Below, in pieces: positions 36,551 to 44,317 of a stretch of 64,000 bases of DNA. The DNA lies in NCBI GenBank assembly GCA_028282295.1, contig JANQIE010000081.1, positions 1 through 64,000 on the forward strand, given 5' to 3'. Under the pieces are notes generated by a model, which was not told where the DNA came from, did not search any database, and saw only the letters and a program-made list of their open reading frames with translations. This stretch comes from Desulfobacterales bacterium (lineage in GTDB: Bacteria > Desulfobacterota > Desulfobacteria > Desulfobacterales > JANQIE01). Positions within the stretch are counted from its first letter, which is position 1, and each line of letters starts with the position of its first letter. Both the position numbers and the translations under genes were made by a program.

Positions 36551-37117
36551 TCACAGACCGGACAAATGCAACAGCTTGGTTAAAAATTGCTCGGCGTTCC
36601 CGAAACCGCCCCGTTTGGCGTAAATCGTCTCCCGGTTGCCGTCGGGGTCGATTTTGATGCCGATAAAAAAAGGTGTGCGCACCTGCCCGAGTTGTTTGTG
36701 GATGGCGAACGAGCCGTCGGCAAACAAGGGGAACGGAATGTTGTAGACCTGTCGAAAATAGCCGACTTCAAAATCGCTGTTGCCGACACCGATGCCGATC
36801 AGCTTGACCCGATCCCTGCTTTTGGGGTTCAACTCAATTTGACGGTACAGTTGGTTGACCAAGGGAGCCTCCCTTTGACAAAACGGTCAGTACATGCTGA
36901 AAATTTCGATGATCACCAACTGCGCTTTAATATTGCCGATACCGAACTGGCCGGTGGCCGGCAATCCCAGATAAGCCTGGTGGTCCGGGTTTGACGGCAC
37001 CGGCAGGCTAAAATGCGGCAACGGCCGGCCAGCTTGGGGCCGCGGATGGGATGAGTCCGCCCCAACCGTACCGGTGACCAGGCCAATCATTAAAATAACA
37101 CCGGTCAAAAAACGCAT
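36551..37117 (-). CDS. Exported thioredoxin-like selenoprotein with UPFC active site
   Basis: The track breaks this gene into two ORFs, one ending at TGA 36889-36887 and one starting from a TTG at 36862. They are in the same frame and join as IIEIFSMY-U-PFCQREAPL, a thioredoxin-type CxxC with the first Cys replaced by Sec. Full length is 188 aa from ATG 37117 (after AAGGAGAACAAAC), Sec at residue 77. A signal peptide (MRFLTGVILMIGLVTGTVGA) places it in the periplasm. The C-terminal half fits a TlpA/redoxin fold (FPLFADGSFAIHKQLGQVRTPFFIG, with the cis-Pro TP). First gene of the operon, with a strong promoter. Confidence 0.88.
36861..36889 (-). promoter_or_regulatory. Sec UGA codon and SECIS-like hairpin in the redoxin gene
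   Basis: On the minus strand TGA is followed by a perfect AAGGGA-GGC-TCCCTT hairpin (36875-36861). TGACC at the UGA itself can pair with GGTCA just after the hairpin. The loop lies 17 nt after the UGA. Confidence 0.75.
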
Positions 37118-37192
37118 GTTTGTTCTCCTTGTCCGTGTAATCGGGGCGGGGATAATTTGAAAGTAAACGTGTTTGGATGGCAACTACAAAAA

Positions 37193-37221
37193 ATAGTAAC
37201 GCAATGCGCGCTGTCCGTCAA
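37193..37221 (-). promoter_or_regulatory. Sigma-70 promoter of the redoxin-kinase operon
   Basis: On the minus strand TTGACG (-35), a 17-nt spacer and TACTAT (-10). The start of transcription would fall about 70 nt upstream of ATG 37117. Confidence 0.65.
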
Positions 37222-37276
37222 TTGTCGGGGCAACGGCCGTGGCGGCGCTGAGAATTATGAATTAAAAATTAAGAAT

Positions 37277-37290
37277 TCCGGATGGACACC
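37277..37290. repeat. Solo end of the MITE-like repeat
   Basis: TTCCGGATGGACAC is the right-end sequence of the palindromic family. It lies beside an AT-rich TTAAAAATTAAGAATT string, in the 561-bp divergent spacer between the redoxin operon and the hydrogenase genes. Confidence 0.5.
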
Positions 37291-37349
37291 GGGGGCCAGG
37301 ATCAAAACGAGAATAACCTCGGCCTGAAGCGGCCTCATTTCGAATTTGC

Positions 37350-37379
37350 TTGACGGTAGCTAGCATATAGCTATATGAT
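37350..37379 (+). promoter_or_regulatory. Predicted promoter in the hydrogenase upstream region
   Basis: TTGACG (37350) is followed after 18 nt by TATGAT (37374). It points to the leader or small RNA that ends at the terminator at 37514. Confidence 0.5.
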
Positions 37380-37385
37380 TAGATA

Positions 37386-37514
37386 TTATTTTTATGAATG
37401 GTGTTCATATTTTAAAAGGAAATCCAATTCATGGGTATTATGCGTGTTCATACCCGCGAGAATTTTTAATATGATCGAACGAATAGCGGAGAGCGTCCAT
37501 CTCCGCTTTTTTTT
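37386..37514 (+). ncRNA. Candidate leader RNA or small RNA upstream of the hydrogenase genes
   Basis: Between the predicted promoter and a strong terminator lies about 130 nt with several hairpins (ATGAA-TGGTG-TTCAT, and GGGTAT/ATACCC). A 12-codon ORF (37431-37469, MGIMRVHTRENF) follows AAAAGGA at 10-nt spacing. It could be an attenuation leader for the hydrogenase operon or an independent RNA. The structure is inferred by eye. Confidence 0.4.
37485..37514 (+). terminator. Rho-independent terminator before the hydrogenase operon
   Basis: AGCGGAGA-(7 nt)-TCTCCGCT hairpin followed by eight T, 165 nt upstream of the small subunit start. There is no gene between the divergent promoter and this site except the 12-codon ORF. 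Confidence 0.85.
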
Positions 37515-37678
37515 GTCACTGCTCAACGGTACCGGCTTCTGTCTCCACTTGCATTCCCGATCGAAAATTTTGCGCATGCCGCGCCGGCGTTTTCCCTATG
37601 GATAATCCGGTGTATCGGCGGATTGATACAAGTTTGACGTAACGGTTTTTTTACAGACCTATTTCATCAGGAGGTGCC

Positions 37679-38620
37679 ATGGAAAAGGAAAAACAGTTTA
37701 TGGACAGGTTGGAGGAAAAGGGGGTATCGCGCCGGGGCTTTATGAAATATTGTACCGCCCTGACCGCGACCATGGGATTGTCGTCGTCCTTTGTACCCAA
37801 GGTCGCCGAGGTCCTGGCCGCTCCCAAACAGCGCCCGCCGGTCATATGGCTGCATTTGGGCGAGTGCACCGGCTGTAGCGAGGCCCTGTTGCGCTCCCAG
37901 TATCCCTACCCCGACGACCTGGTGCTGGAAACCTTGTCGGTGGAGTACCATGAAACCATCATGGCCGCCGCCGGACATCAGGCCGAAGAAAATCTGCACA
38001 TGGCCATGAAGAAATACGCCGGCAAGTTCATCTGCGTGGTGGAAGGGGCCGTGGCCACCAAGTACAATGGCGGTTACGGCAAAGTGGCCGGCAAGTCGTT
38101 CGAACAGATCGCCAAGGAAGTAATCCCCAAGGCCGCCGGGGTGATCTGCATCGGTTCCTGTTCCTGCTTTGGCAACATCCCGGCGGCGGCGCCCAATCCC
38201 GGCGGCTATAAGGGGGTGGGTGAAGTTCTAGGCATCAAAACCGTCAATATCGCCGGGTGTCCGCCCAATCCGGTCAATTTTGTCGGCACCGTGGTCAATT
38301 ATCTCCTTTTGGGCAAACTACCCGCTCTGGATAATCTGGGGCGTCCCTTGTTCGCCTACGGCAAAACGGTTCATGATCAATGCCCGCGCCGCTCCCACTT
38401 TGAAAACGAGGAATTTGTCGAGGAGTTCGGCTCCGAAGAGGCGGCGGCCGGTTACTGCCTTTACAAGCTCGGCTGCCGCGGGCCGGAAACCTTCAACAAC
38501 TGCCCGGTGGCCAAATTCAATGACGGCACCAGTTGGCCCATTGAAGCCGGTCATCCATGCATCGGCTGCAGTGAGCCCGGTTTCTGGGATAAAATGACGC
38601 CGTTTTACGAGGAACTGTAA
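37679..38620 (+). CDS. [NiFe]/[NiFeSe] hydrogenase small subunit, Tat-exported
   Basis: 313 aa, electron-transfer subunit of the periplasmic uptake hydrogenase. ATG 37679 follows AGGAGGTGCC. A Tat signal (VSRRGFMKYCTALTA) exports the heterodimer. Cluster ligands are ECTGC (proximal pair), GSCSCFG and AGCPPNP; the distal cluster is HDQCPRR..YCLYKLGCRG; the third is NNCPVAKFN..PCIGCSEPGFW. In the third set the first position is Cys followed by two Cys, as expected. No C-terminal TM anchor and no cytochrome b gene nearby, so the enzyme is soluble and probably uses cytochrome c3. Followed 38 nt later by the large subunit. Confidence 0.95.
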   Translation: MEKEKQFMDRLEEKGVSRRGFMKYCTALTATMGLSSSFVPKVAEVLAAPKQRPPVIWLHLGECTGCSEALLRSQYPYPDDLVLETLSVEYHETIMAAAGHQAEENLHMAMKKYAGKFICVVEGAVATKYNGGYGKVAGKSFEQIAKEVIPKAAGVICIGSCSCFGNIPAAAPNPGGYKGVGEVLGIKTVNIAGCPPNPVNFVGTVVNYLLLGKLPALDNLGRPLFAYGKTVHDQCPRRSHFENEEFVEEFGSEEAAAGYCLYKLGCRGPETFNNCPVAKFNDGTSWPIEAGHPCIGCSEPGFWDKMTPFYEEL

Positions 38621-38658
38621 TTCCTAGCCAAACCGCTTTTGAATAAGGAGATAAATAT

Positions 38659-40308
38659 ATGGGTAAAAGAATAGTCGTCGATCCGATTACCAGAATCGAA
38701 GGCCACATGCGCGTCGAAGTGGAGATCGCCGGTGGCAAGGTCGTCAACGCCTGGAGTTCCGGGCAGATGTTCCGGGGCATTGAAATGATTTTACTGGGGC
38801 GCGATCCGCGTGACGCGCAGCATTTTGTGCAGCGCTCCTGCGGGGTCTGAACGTACATCCATGCTCTGTCCTCGGTGAGGGCAGTCGAAGACGCCGTTGG
38901 TGTCAAAGTCCCCCCAAACGCCCGCCTGATTCGCAATCTGCTCCATGGTGCCCAGGTCCAACACGATCATCTGGTCCATTTTTATCATCTCCATGCCCTG
39001 GACTGGGTCGATATCATCAGCGCTTTAAAAGCCGACCCGGCCAAAACCGCCAAGCTGGCCGACAACGTCAGCAACGCCAAAGTCGGCGGCACTGCCTACT
39101 ACAAACAGGTGGCCCAACGCCTGCAAACCTTTGTCGACAGCGGTCAGCTCGGCCCGTTCGCCAATGCCTACTGGGGCCACCCGGCCTACAAGCTGCCGCC
39201 CGAGGCCAACCTGATGGCGGCGGCCCACTACATCGAAGCAATCCGCCTGCAAGCCCGCACCGCACGGCTACACGCCATCTTCGGCGGCAAGAACCCGCAT
39301 CCGCAGTCGTTGGTGGTCGGCGGTATGACCTGTATCCGGGATCTGCGCCCCGACCGGCTGGCCGAATTTCTCTTCATCACCAAGGAAGCCCAGGATTTCA
39401 TCAAAAACGTCTACATCCCGGATCTATTGGCCGTGGCCTCGTTCTACAAGGACTGGGGCGGTATCGGCGGCACCACCAACTTTCTGGCCTACGGCGAGTT
39501 TCCCCAGACCGACCAGGAACCGGACAGCCTCTACATGCCGCGCGGCATGATCAAAAAGCGCAACCTGGGCGGCGTGGGCATGGTCGATCCAAAGAAAATC
39601 ACCGAAGACGTGACCCGCGCCTGGTACGAGGACGGTTCGCCCAAGCACCCCTATGACGGTGAAACCAAGCCGCTCAAGGAAGATCCCAAATACCGGCCGG
39701 GCGACGGCAAATACTCCTGGCTCAAGGCGCCGCGCTATGACGGCAACGCCTGTGAAGTCGGCCCGCTGGCCCGCGTGCTGGTGGCCTACGGCAAGGGCCA
39801 CAAGGACATCAAGCCGCTGGTGGACGGCACGCTCACCAAGCTCGGCATTCCGGCCGGCGCCCTGTTTTCAACCCTGGGCCGCACCGCGGCCCGCGCCCTG
39901 GAAACCGTGGCCGTGGGCGACGCCATGCAAGGATGGCTGAACGAGCTGGTCGGCAACATCAAAAGCGGCGACACCAAGGTCTACCAATCCTATGAAATGC
40001 CGGACGAAGCCCAGGGCTTTGGCCTGAACGACGTGCCGCGCGGCTCGCTGGGCCACTGGATCAAAATCAAGAACAAAAAGATCGCCAACTACCAGTACGT
40101 GGTACCGTCCACCTGGAACCTGGGCCCGCGCGACGGCCAGGGCAACATCAGCCCGGTGGAGGAAGCACTGATCGGCACCCCGGTCGCCGACCCCAAGCAA
40201 CCGCTTGAGATCCTGCGGACGGTCCACTCCTTTGACCCGTGCATCGCCTGCGCCGTGCACGTGATCGACCCGGACAGCAATGAGGTGTACAAAATCAGAG
40301 TCATTTAA
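38659..40308 (+). CDS. Hydrogenase large subunit with Sec in the N-terminal (L1) CxxC motif
   Basis: Catalytic subunit carrying the Ni-Fe site. The track breaks it at TGA 38848-38850 and resumes at 38875, but the frame is continuous: [23 protein letters not shown]. Full length is 549 aa, Sec at residue 64. In the family this position is the second Cys of the L1 motif (RxCGVC). The C-terminal L2 motif is DPCIACAVH with both Cys present, followed by a 15-residue extension ([15 protein letters not shown]) for the maturation protease. Known [NiFeSe] enzymes have Sec at the first Cys of L2, so this arrangement is unusual. A point mutation to stop is the alternative, but the rest of the frame is intact. 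Confidence 0.9.
38848..38884 (+). promoter_or_regulatory. Sec UGA codon and SECIS-like hairpin in the hydrogenase gene
   Basis: TGA 38848 is followed by the stem CTGTCCT/AGGGCAG (38866-38872 and 38878-38884, one G-T pair) around the loop CGGTG. The loop lies 22 nt after the UGA and contains GGU. This supports recoding rather than a nonsense mutation. Confidence 0.75.
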
Positions 40309-40329
40309 AATGACAATTAAGAATTTTTA

Positions 40330-40361
40330 ATTAAGAATTAAGAATTGAGGTTGGGGGTCAT
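40330..40361. repeat. AT-rich intergenic repeat, copy 2
   Basis: TTAAGAATTAAGAATTGAGG followed by TTGGGGGTCATT resembles the string between the permease genes at 3083-3119. A reverse-oriented TTATTCTTAATT lies 50 bp downstream. Confidence 0.35.
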
Positions 40362-40426
40362 TATAGAAAGACTGAAAACCTTTATTCTTAATTCCCCATT
40401 TTTAATTATTAATTGCCGTCCAACGT

Positions 40427-40459
40427 CCCCGGCTTCCCGAATGCATCGGGAGGCCGGGG
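40427..40459 (+). terminator. Hairpin after the hydrogenase structural genes
   Basis: CCCCGGCTTCCCGA and TCGGGAGGCCGGGG form a 14-bp stem (one G-T type mismatch) with a 5-nt loop. The following sequence is only modestly T-rich (TTGTCTCTTT), so it may terminate or protect the upstream mRNA. Confidence 0.6.
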
Positions 40460-40508
40460 ATTGTCTCTTTGACACGCACCTTGGGTCCTGCTAAAGAAAC
40501 AGGATTGC

Positions 40509-40570
40509 AAATGTCAAAGCCTGAAAACGCACGGCGTAACGGTAATTTGGCATTGGTGCCTTTGACATTT
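40509..40570. repeat. Perfect 11-bp inverted repeat upstream of the protease gene
   Basis: AAATGTCAAAG (40509-40519) and CTTTGACATTT (40560-40570) are 40 bp apart, in the 308-bp spacer between the hydrogenase large subunit and the maturation protease. It could be a regulator site or an RNA stem. The spacer has no other gene. Confidence 0.4.
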
Positions 40571-40616
40571 CGACTTTTAATTTTGAAATTTCACTTTAAG
40601 AAGCAGAATCAAAATT

Positions 40617-41156
40617 ATGCAGCAGCAACAGATCACAATCCTTGGTGTCGGCAACCTGTTGTTTCGTGACGAAGGCATCGGCGTCCGGGTGGCCGAACTG
40701 CTCGAACAACGGTACGACTTTCCCGACCATGTCGTGGTGGTGGACGGCGGGGTATTGGGCGTCAATCTGCTCGGCGTGATCGCCAACGCCGACAAACTGA
40801 TCGTCATCGACGCCATCCGCAACAAAAGTAAGCCGGGAACGTTGCACCGGCTGGCAGGTGACGAGATTCCCAAGCGGATTCTGGCTAAAAATTCGCTGCA
40901 TCAGGTCGATTTGCTGGAAGCCCTTACGCTTTGCAACGCCATCGACAAGCATCCCGAGACGGTGATTGTCGGCGTGGAGCCCGAAGATATTCGAACCTTG
41001 CAAGATGAACTGACACCCACGATTCAAGCCCGGGTCGAAGACCTGATCGCCATGGTCCTTACGGAACTCGATCGTTTGGACGTGTCCTACAGCCCCAGGA
41101 GTGCGACGGATGTGCCTTGCGATTCCATCCAAAATTGTGCAGATCGACGCGAATAA
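40617..41156 (+). CDS. Hydrogenase maturation protease (HyaD/HupD type)
   Basis: 179 aa. Cleaves the C-terminal extension of the large subunit after nickel insertion. Family motifs are ILGVGNLLFRDEGIGVRV (metal-binding Glu and Asp), VVDGGVLGVNLLG, and VIDAIRNKSKPGTL. It follows the only large subunit in the window with a clear C-terminal extension. The 3' end overlaps hypC by 47 nt, so the last residues are not typical of the family. Confidence 0.9.
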   Translation: MQQQQITILGVGNLLFRDEGIGVRVAELLEQRYDFPDHVVVVDGGVLGVNLLGVIANADKLIVIDAIRNKSKPGTLHRLAGDEIPKRILAKNSLHQVDLLEALTLCNAIDKHPETVIVGVEPEDIRTLQDELTPTIQARVEDLIAMVLTELDRLDVSYSPRSATDVPCDSIQNCADRRE

Positions 41157-41346
41157 CATGGCGGTCATCGACGTGGAAGGTATCCGGCGTCAGGCCAGCC
41201 TTTTACTGCTCGAAGACGCCCAAGTCGGCGACTATGTGATCGTGCACGCCGGCTTTGCCATCAAAAAAATCGACGAGGCGGCCGCCAGGGAAACCATCGC
41301 TTACCTGCGCGAAGCGGTCTCCCGGGTCGACGATGAGTCCGCCTGA
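41110..41346 (+). CDS. hypC: Hydrogenase assembly chaperone HypC
   Basis: 78 aa, starting MCLAIPSKIVQID; the N-terminal Met-Cys is essential in HypC and fixes ATG 41110 rather than the GTG at 41101. HypC shuttles the Fe(CN)2CO unit with HypD to the large-subunit precursor. It overlaps both the protease gene and the next gene, so the three are translationally coupled. Confidence 0.93.
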   Translation: MCLAIPSKIVQIDANNMAVIDVEGIRRQASLLLLEDAQVGDYVIVHAGFAIKKIDEAAARETIAYLREAVSRVDDESA

Positions 41347-44317
41347 TCACGTCATCAGCCGTTTCTCGCCTCAACGGATCTTCCGTCGCGTTCCCAATTT
41401 AATCCTGCGCCGCCCACTGGTGGTGTTGCTCATCATCCTGGCGGTGACCCTCGGGTTTATCTACCCCCTGCCACGCCTGGCATTCAAAACCACAGTCTAC
41501 GACCTGGTCATCGAAGACCTGCCGGAAACCCGCCGCTACGAAGCCTTTAAAAAAATCTTCGGGTCCGATGAAATCATCCGCATTGTTGTCAAGGCGCAAA
41601 ATGTCTTCGAGCCGGCCACCTTTGCCGCGATCACCGCGCTGGCCGACCAGGCAGCGCGCATTGAAGGGGTGCGGCGCATCATCAGCCTGCCGGGCATCAA
41701 GGCCACGGTCGATACCGGCGGCGCGCACGACCTGAAATCCTTTGCCGCCCTGATTGCGCCGGTCCAACTCTTTGAACGAAATCTTATCGCCAAAGATCAC
41801 AAATCGACCGTCATCACACTGGTTTTGAAGACCGGCGCCAACAATGCCGCGGTCCTTGCCGCCGTGCGGGCGTTGATCGACACCACGCCGGCATCGCTCG
41901 CCATCTACCAGATCGGCATGCCGCTGGTGTCCGAAGCGCTGGCGGAGTTTTCCGAAACCGACTTTCTGCGCATCCCGCCGGTCACTACCGTCATCATCGC
42001 CCTGTTGTTGATTCTGCTGTTTCGCAACCTCACCTGCCTGGTGGTGCCCCTGGCCACGGTCACCGTCGCCCAGATCTGGACCTTCGGCCTGATGGCCTGG
42101 CTGGGGGTGCCCCTGACCATGCTGACCATGATCGTGCCGGTGTTCCTGATCGCCGTGGGCACCGCCTACTGCCTGCACATCTGCTCCGAGTATCTGCACG
42201 TGAGCCCCACGGCGGCCGACTCGCGCGAGGCCGTGTCGCTCACCTTCGGCAAGCTGGCCTTTCCCACGGTGCTGGCCGTGGTGACCACCATGATCGGCCT
42301 GGGTACCCTGCTGATCAATGACATCAGCGCCATCCGGGAATTTGCCGTGTTTTCCGTGTTCGGCGCGTTCAGCCTGCTGGTGGTGATTTTAACCTTGTTT
42401 CCGGCGGTGCTGGTTCTGCTGCCGACCCCGGCCGGACGCAACCATGACGGCAACCCGGTTGAACGACGGATCAATGCACTGCTGCAACAGATTATCCGCA
42501 TCACCCTCGAACATCGCAAAATCGGTTTGAGCATCATCGGCGTTTTCGTGCTGGTGTGCCTGATCGGCATCACACGGGTGCGGGTGGAGACCAACCCGGT
42601 GGGCTATTTCAAGGCCGATGTGCCGGTGAGCCGTCATTTTCACGATATCTACCAGGATCTGTCCGGCAGCTTTCCCATCAACGTCATGATGCAGGGCCGC
42701 ACCGAGTACTTCTTCGAAGATCTGGCCAACGTGCGTCAGATCGAAAGGTTGCAACGCTACCTGCAAACCCTGCCGGATGTCGACAAGACCGTCTCCTTTG
42801 TCGACTACCTCAAACTGGTCAATTACACCCTGAACCGCTACGACCCCAAATTCTACAGCCTGCCCGAAGAAGCATTTGAACTGCGCATGCTGATCAACAA
42901 CTTCAAAAGCCTGTTGGGCCGCGACATGCTGCGCCGATTCATGGACGACGATTTCACCCGCGCCAATGTGCTGCTGCTCACCCACATCTCAAGCTCGCGC
43001 CGGTTCCTGGACACCCAAAGTGCCATTTTGGACCATGTGGCAAAAAACTTTAATGAATCGCTCCAATGGGATGTGACCGGCCTGGGATTGGTGATCTCCG
43101 CCAGCAGTCATCTGCTGGTCAGCGGGCAGGTCAAAAGCCTGTCGCTGACCCTGATCCTGATTTTCGCCATCATGGTGGCGCTGTTTCTGTCGAGCAAGGT
43201 CGGCTGCATCGCCCTGGTGCCGAACCTGTTTCCCATCGTGGTCAACTTCGGCCTGATGGGCTGGCTGGGGGTCCAGTTGTCGGTGGCCACCAGCCTGATC
43301 GCCAGTATCGCCATCGGCTTGGCCGTGGACGATACGATCCATTTTCTGGTGCGCTACAACGAGGAATTCAAAAAGGACCTGGACAAGGACCGGGCCCTGA
43401 AGGATACTATCCTGCAGGTCGGCCAGCCGATTATTTTCACCACCATCACCATCAGCCTCGGGTTTGCAGTCTTGATTTTCTCTCACTTCGAGCCGACCGC
43501 TCTGTTCGGCGTCATGATGGTGGTGACCATGCTGTCGGCCCTGGTTGGTGATTTAATTTTACTGCCGTCGCTGATGCTGCATGTCGAGCTGGTGACCGCC
43601 TGGGACCTGCTGAAACTGATTCCCACCCTGGGCGGCATGCCGCCGGGGCTGGCCCACGAAATCAACCAGCCGCTCAATGCCATCAAGGTGGGCAGTGAAT
43701 TTTTAAAACGGATGCTCAAACAGGGCGCTGCCATCAAAGAAGACCAACTGGCGCAGGTGGTTCACGCCATCAGCGCCCAGGTGGACCGGGCCTCGGAATT
43801 GATCAACCGGTTGCGCGATTTCGGCTACAAACCCGATCTGGCCAAAGGGCAGGTTGGTGTCAACGATGCCGTGCGGGCGATTTTGTCTTTGATGGAAGGA
43901 CAATTGGCGGTGGAGAATATCGAACTTGAACTAACCCTGGATGAAACCCTGCCGCCCATCATGGGCCACGACAACCGGCTGGCGCAGGTCTTTTTCAACC
44001 TGATCACCAATGCCGGCGAGGCGATCAACGCGGATGCCTCCGGCCGTAACCCGCGCCGCATCACCATCAGCACCCGGACCGAGCAGACCCGTGTCACGGC
44101 GTTGGTGGCCGACACCGGCATCGGCATGCCCGCGCACGTCAGGGACCGTATCTTCGAACCCTTCTTCACCACCAAGGCGGTGGGCACGGGCAAAGGGCTG
44201 GGGCTGACCATCACCAAGGAGATCGTGCGGGATTATGACGGCCGGATCGTTGTTGAAAGCAGTGTCGGGCAAGGAACCATCGTGAAATTGATTTTTCCGG
44301 CAACGGAAGAAAAGTAG
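41333..44317 (+). CDS. RND/MMPL-family transporter fused to a histidine kinase transmitter
   Basis: 994 aa as a single open frame. Residues about 1-745 are an RND-superfamily permease of the MMPL/sterol-sensing kind: TM1 (LILRRPLVVLLIILAVTLGF), a large loop, a five-helix bundle (VTTVIIALLLILLF onward), then a second copy with TM7 near 410 and a bundle with GLAVDDTIHFLVRYN. Directly after the last helix come the H-box at His 775 ([23 protein letters not shown]) and HATPase (GKGLGLTITKEIVRDYDG). No PAS or HAMP lies between. ATG 41333 overlaps hypC by 14 nt. Followed immediately by the sensory hydrogenase small subunit gene. Likely a membrane sensor derived from a transporter; whether it still transports is unknown. 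Confidence 0.88.
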   Translation: MSPPDHVISRFSPQRIFRRVPNLILRRPLVVLLIILAVTLGFIYPLPRLAFKTTVYDLVIEDLPETRRYEAFKKIFGSDEIIRIVVKAQNVFEPATFAAITALADQAARIEGVRRIISLPGIKATVDTGGAHDLKSFAALIAPVQLFERNLIAKDHKSTVITLVLKTGANNAAVLAAVRALIDTTPASLAIYQIGMPLVSEALAEFSETDFLRIPPVTTVIIALLLILLFRNLTCLVVPLATVTVAQIWTFGLMAWLGVPLTMLTMIVPVFLIAVGTAYCLHICSEYLHVSPTAADSREAVSLTFGKLAFPTVLAVVTTMIGLGTLLINDISAIREFAVFSVFGAFSLLVVILTLFPAVLVLLPTPAGRNHDGNPVERRINALLQQIIRITLEHRKIGLSIIGVFVLVCLIGITRVRVETNPVGYFKADVPVSRHFHDIYQDLSGSFPINVMMQGRTEYFFEDLANVRQIERLQRYLQTLPDVDKTVSFVDYLKLVNYTLNRYDPKFYSLPEEAFELRMLINNFKSLLGRDMLRRFMDDDFTRANVLLLTHISSSRRFLDTQSAILDHVAKNFNESLQWDVTGLGLVISASSHLLVSGQVKSLSLTLILIFAIMVALFLSSKVGCIALVPNLFPIVVNFGLMGWLGVQLSVATSLIASIAIGLAVDDTIHFLVRYNEEFKKDLDKDRALKDTILQVGQPIIFTTITISLGFAVLIFSHFEPTALFGVMMVVTMLSALVGDLILLPSLMLHVELVTAWDLLKLIPTLGGMPPGLAHEINQPLNAIKVGSEFLKRMLKQGAAIKEDQLAQVVHAISAQVDRASELINRLRDFGYKPDLAKGQVGVNDAVRAILSLMEGQLAVENIELELTLDETLPPIMGHDNRLAQVFFNLITNAGEAINADASGRNPRRITISTRTEQTRVTALVADTGIGMPAHVRDRIFEPFFTTKAVGTGKGLGLTITKEIVRDYDGRIVVESSVGQGTIVKLIFPATEEK

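Noticed and set aside
38659-38850. Short 63-aa ORF as a separate gene
   Set aside because: It is the N-terminal part of the hydrogenase large subunit, ending at the UGA in the L1 motif.
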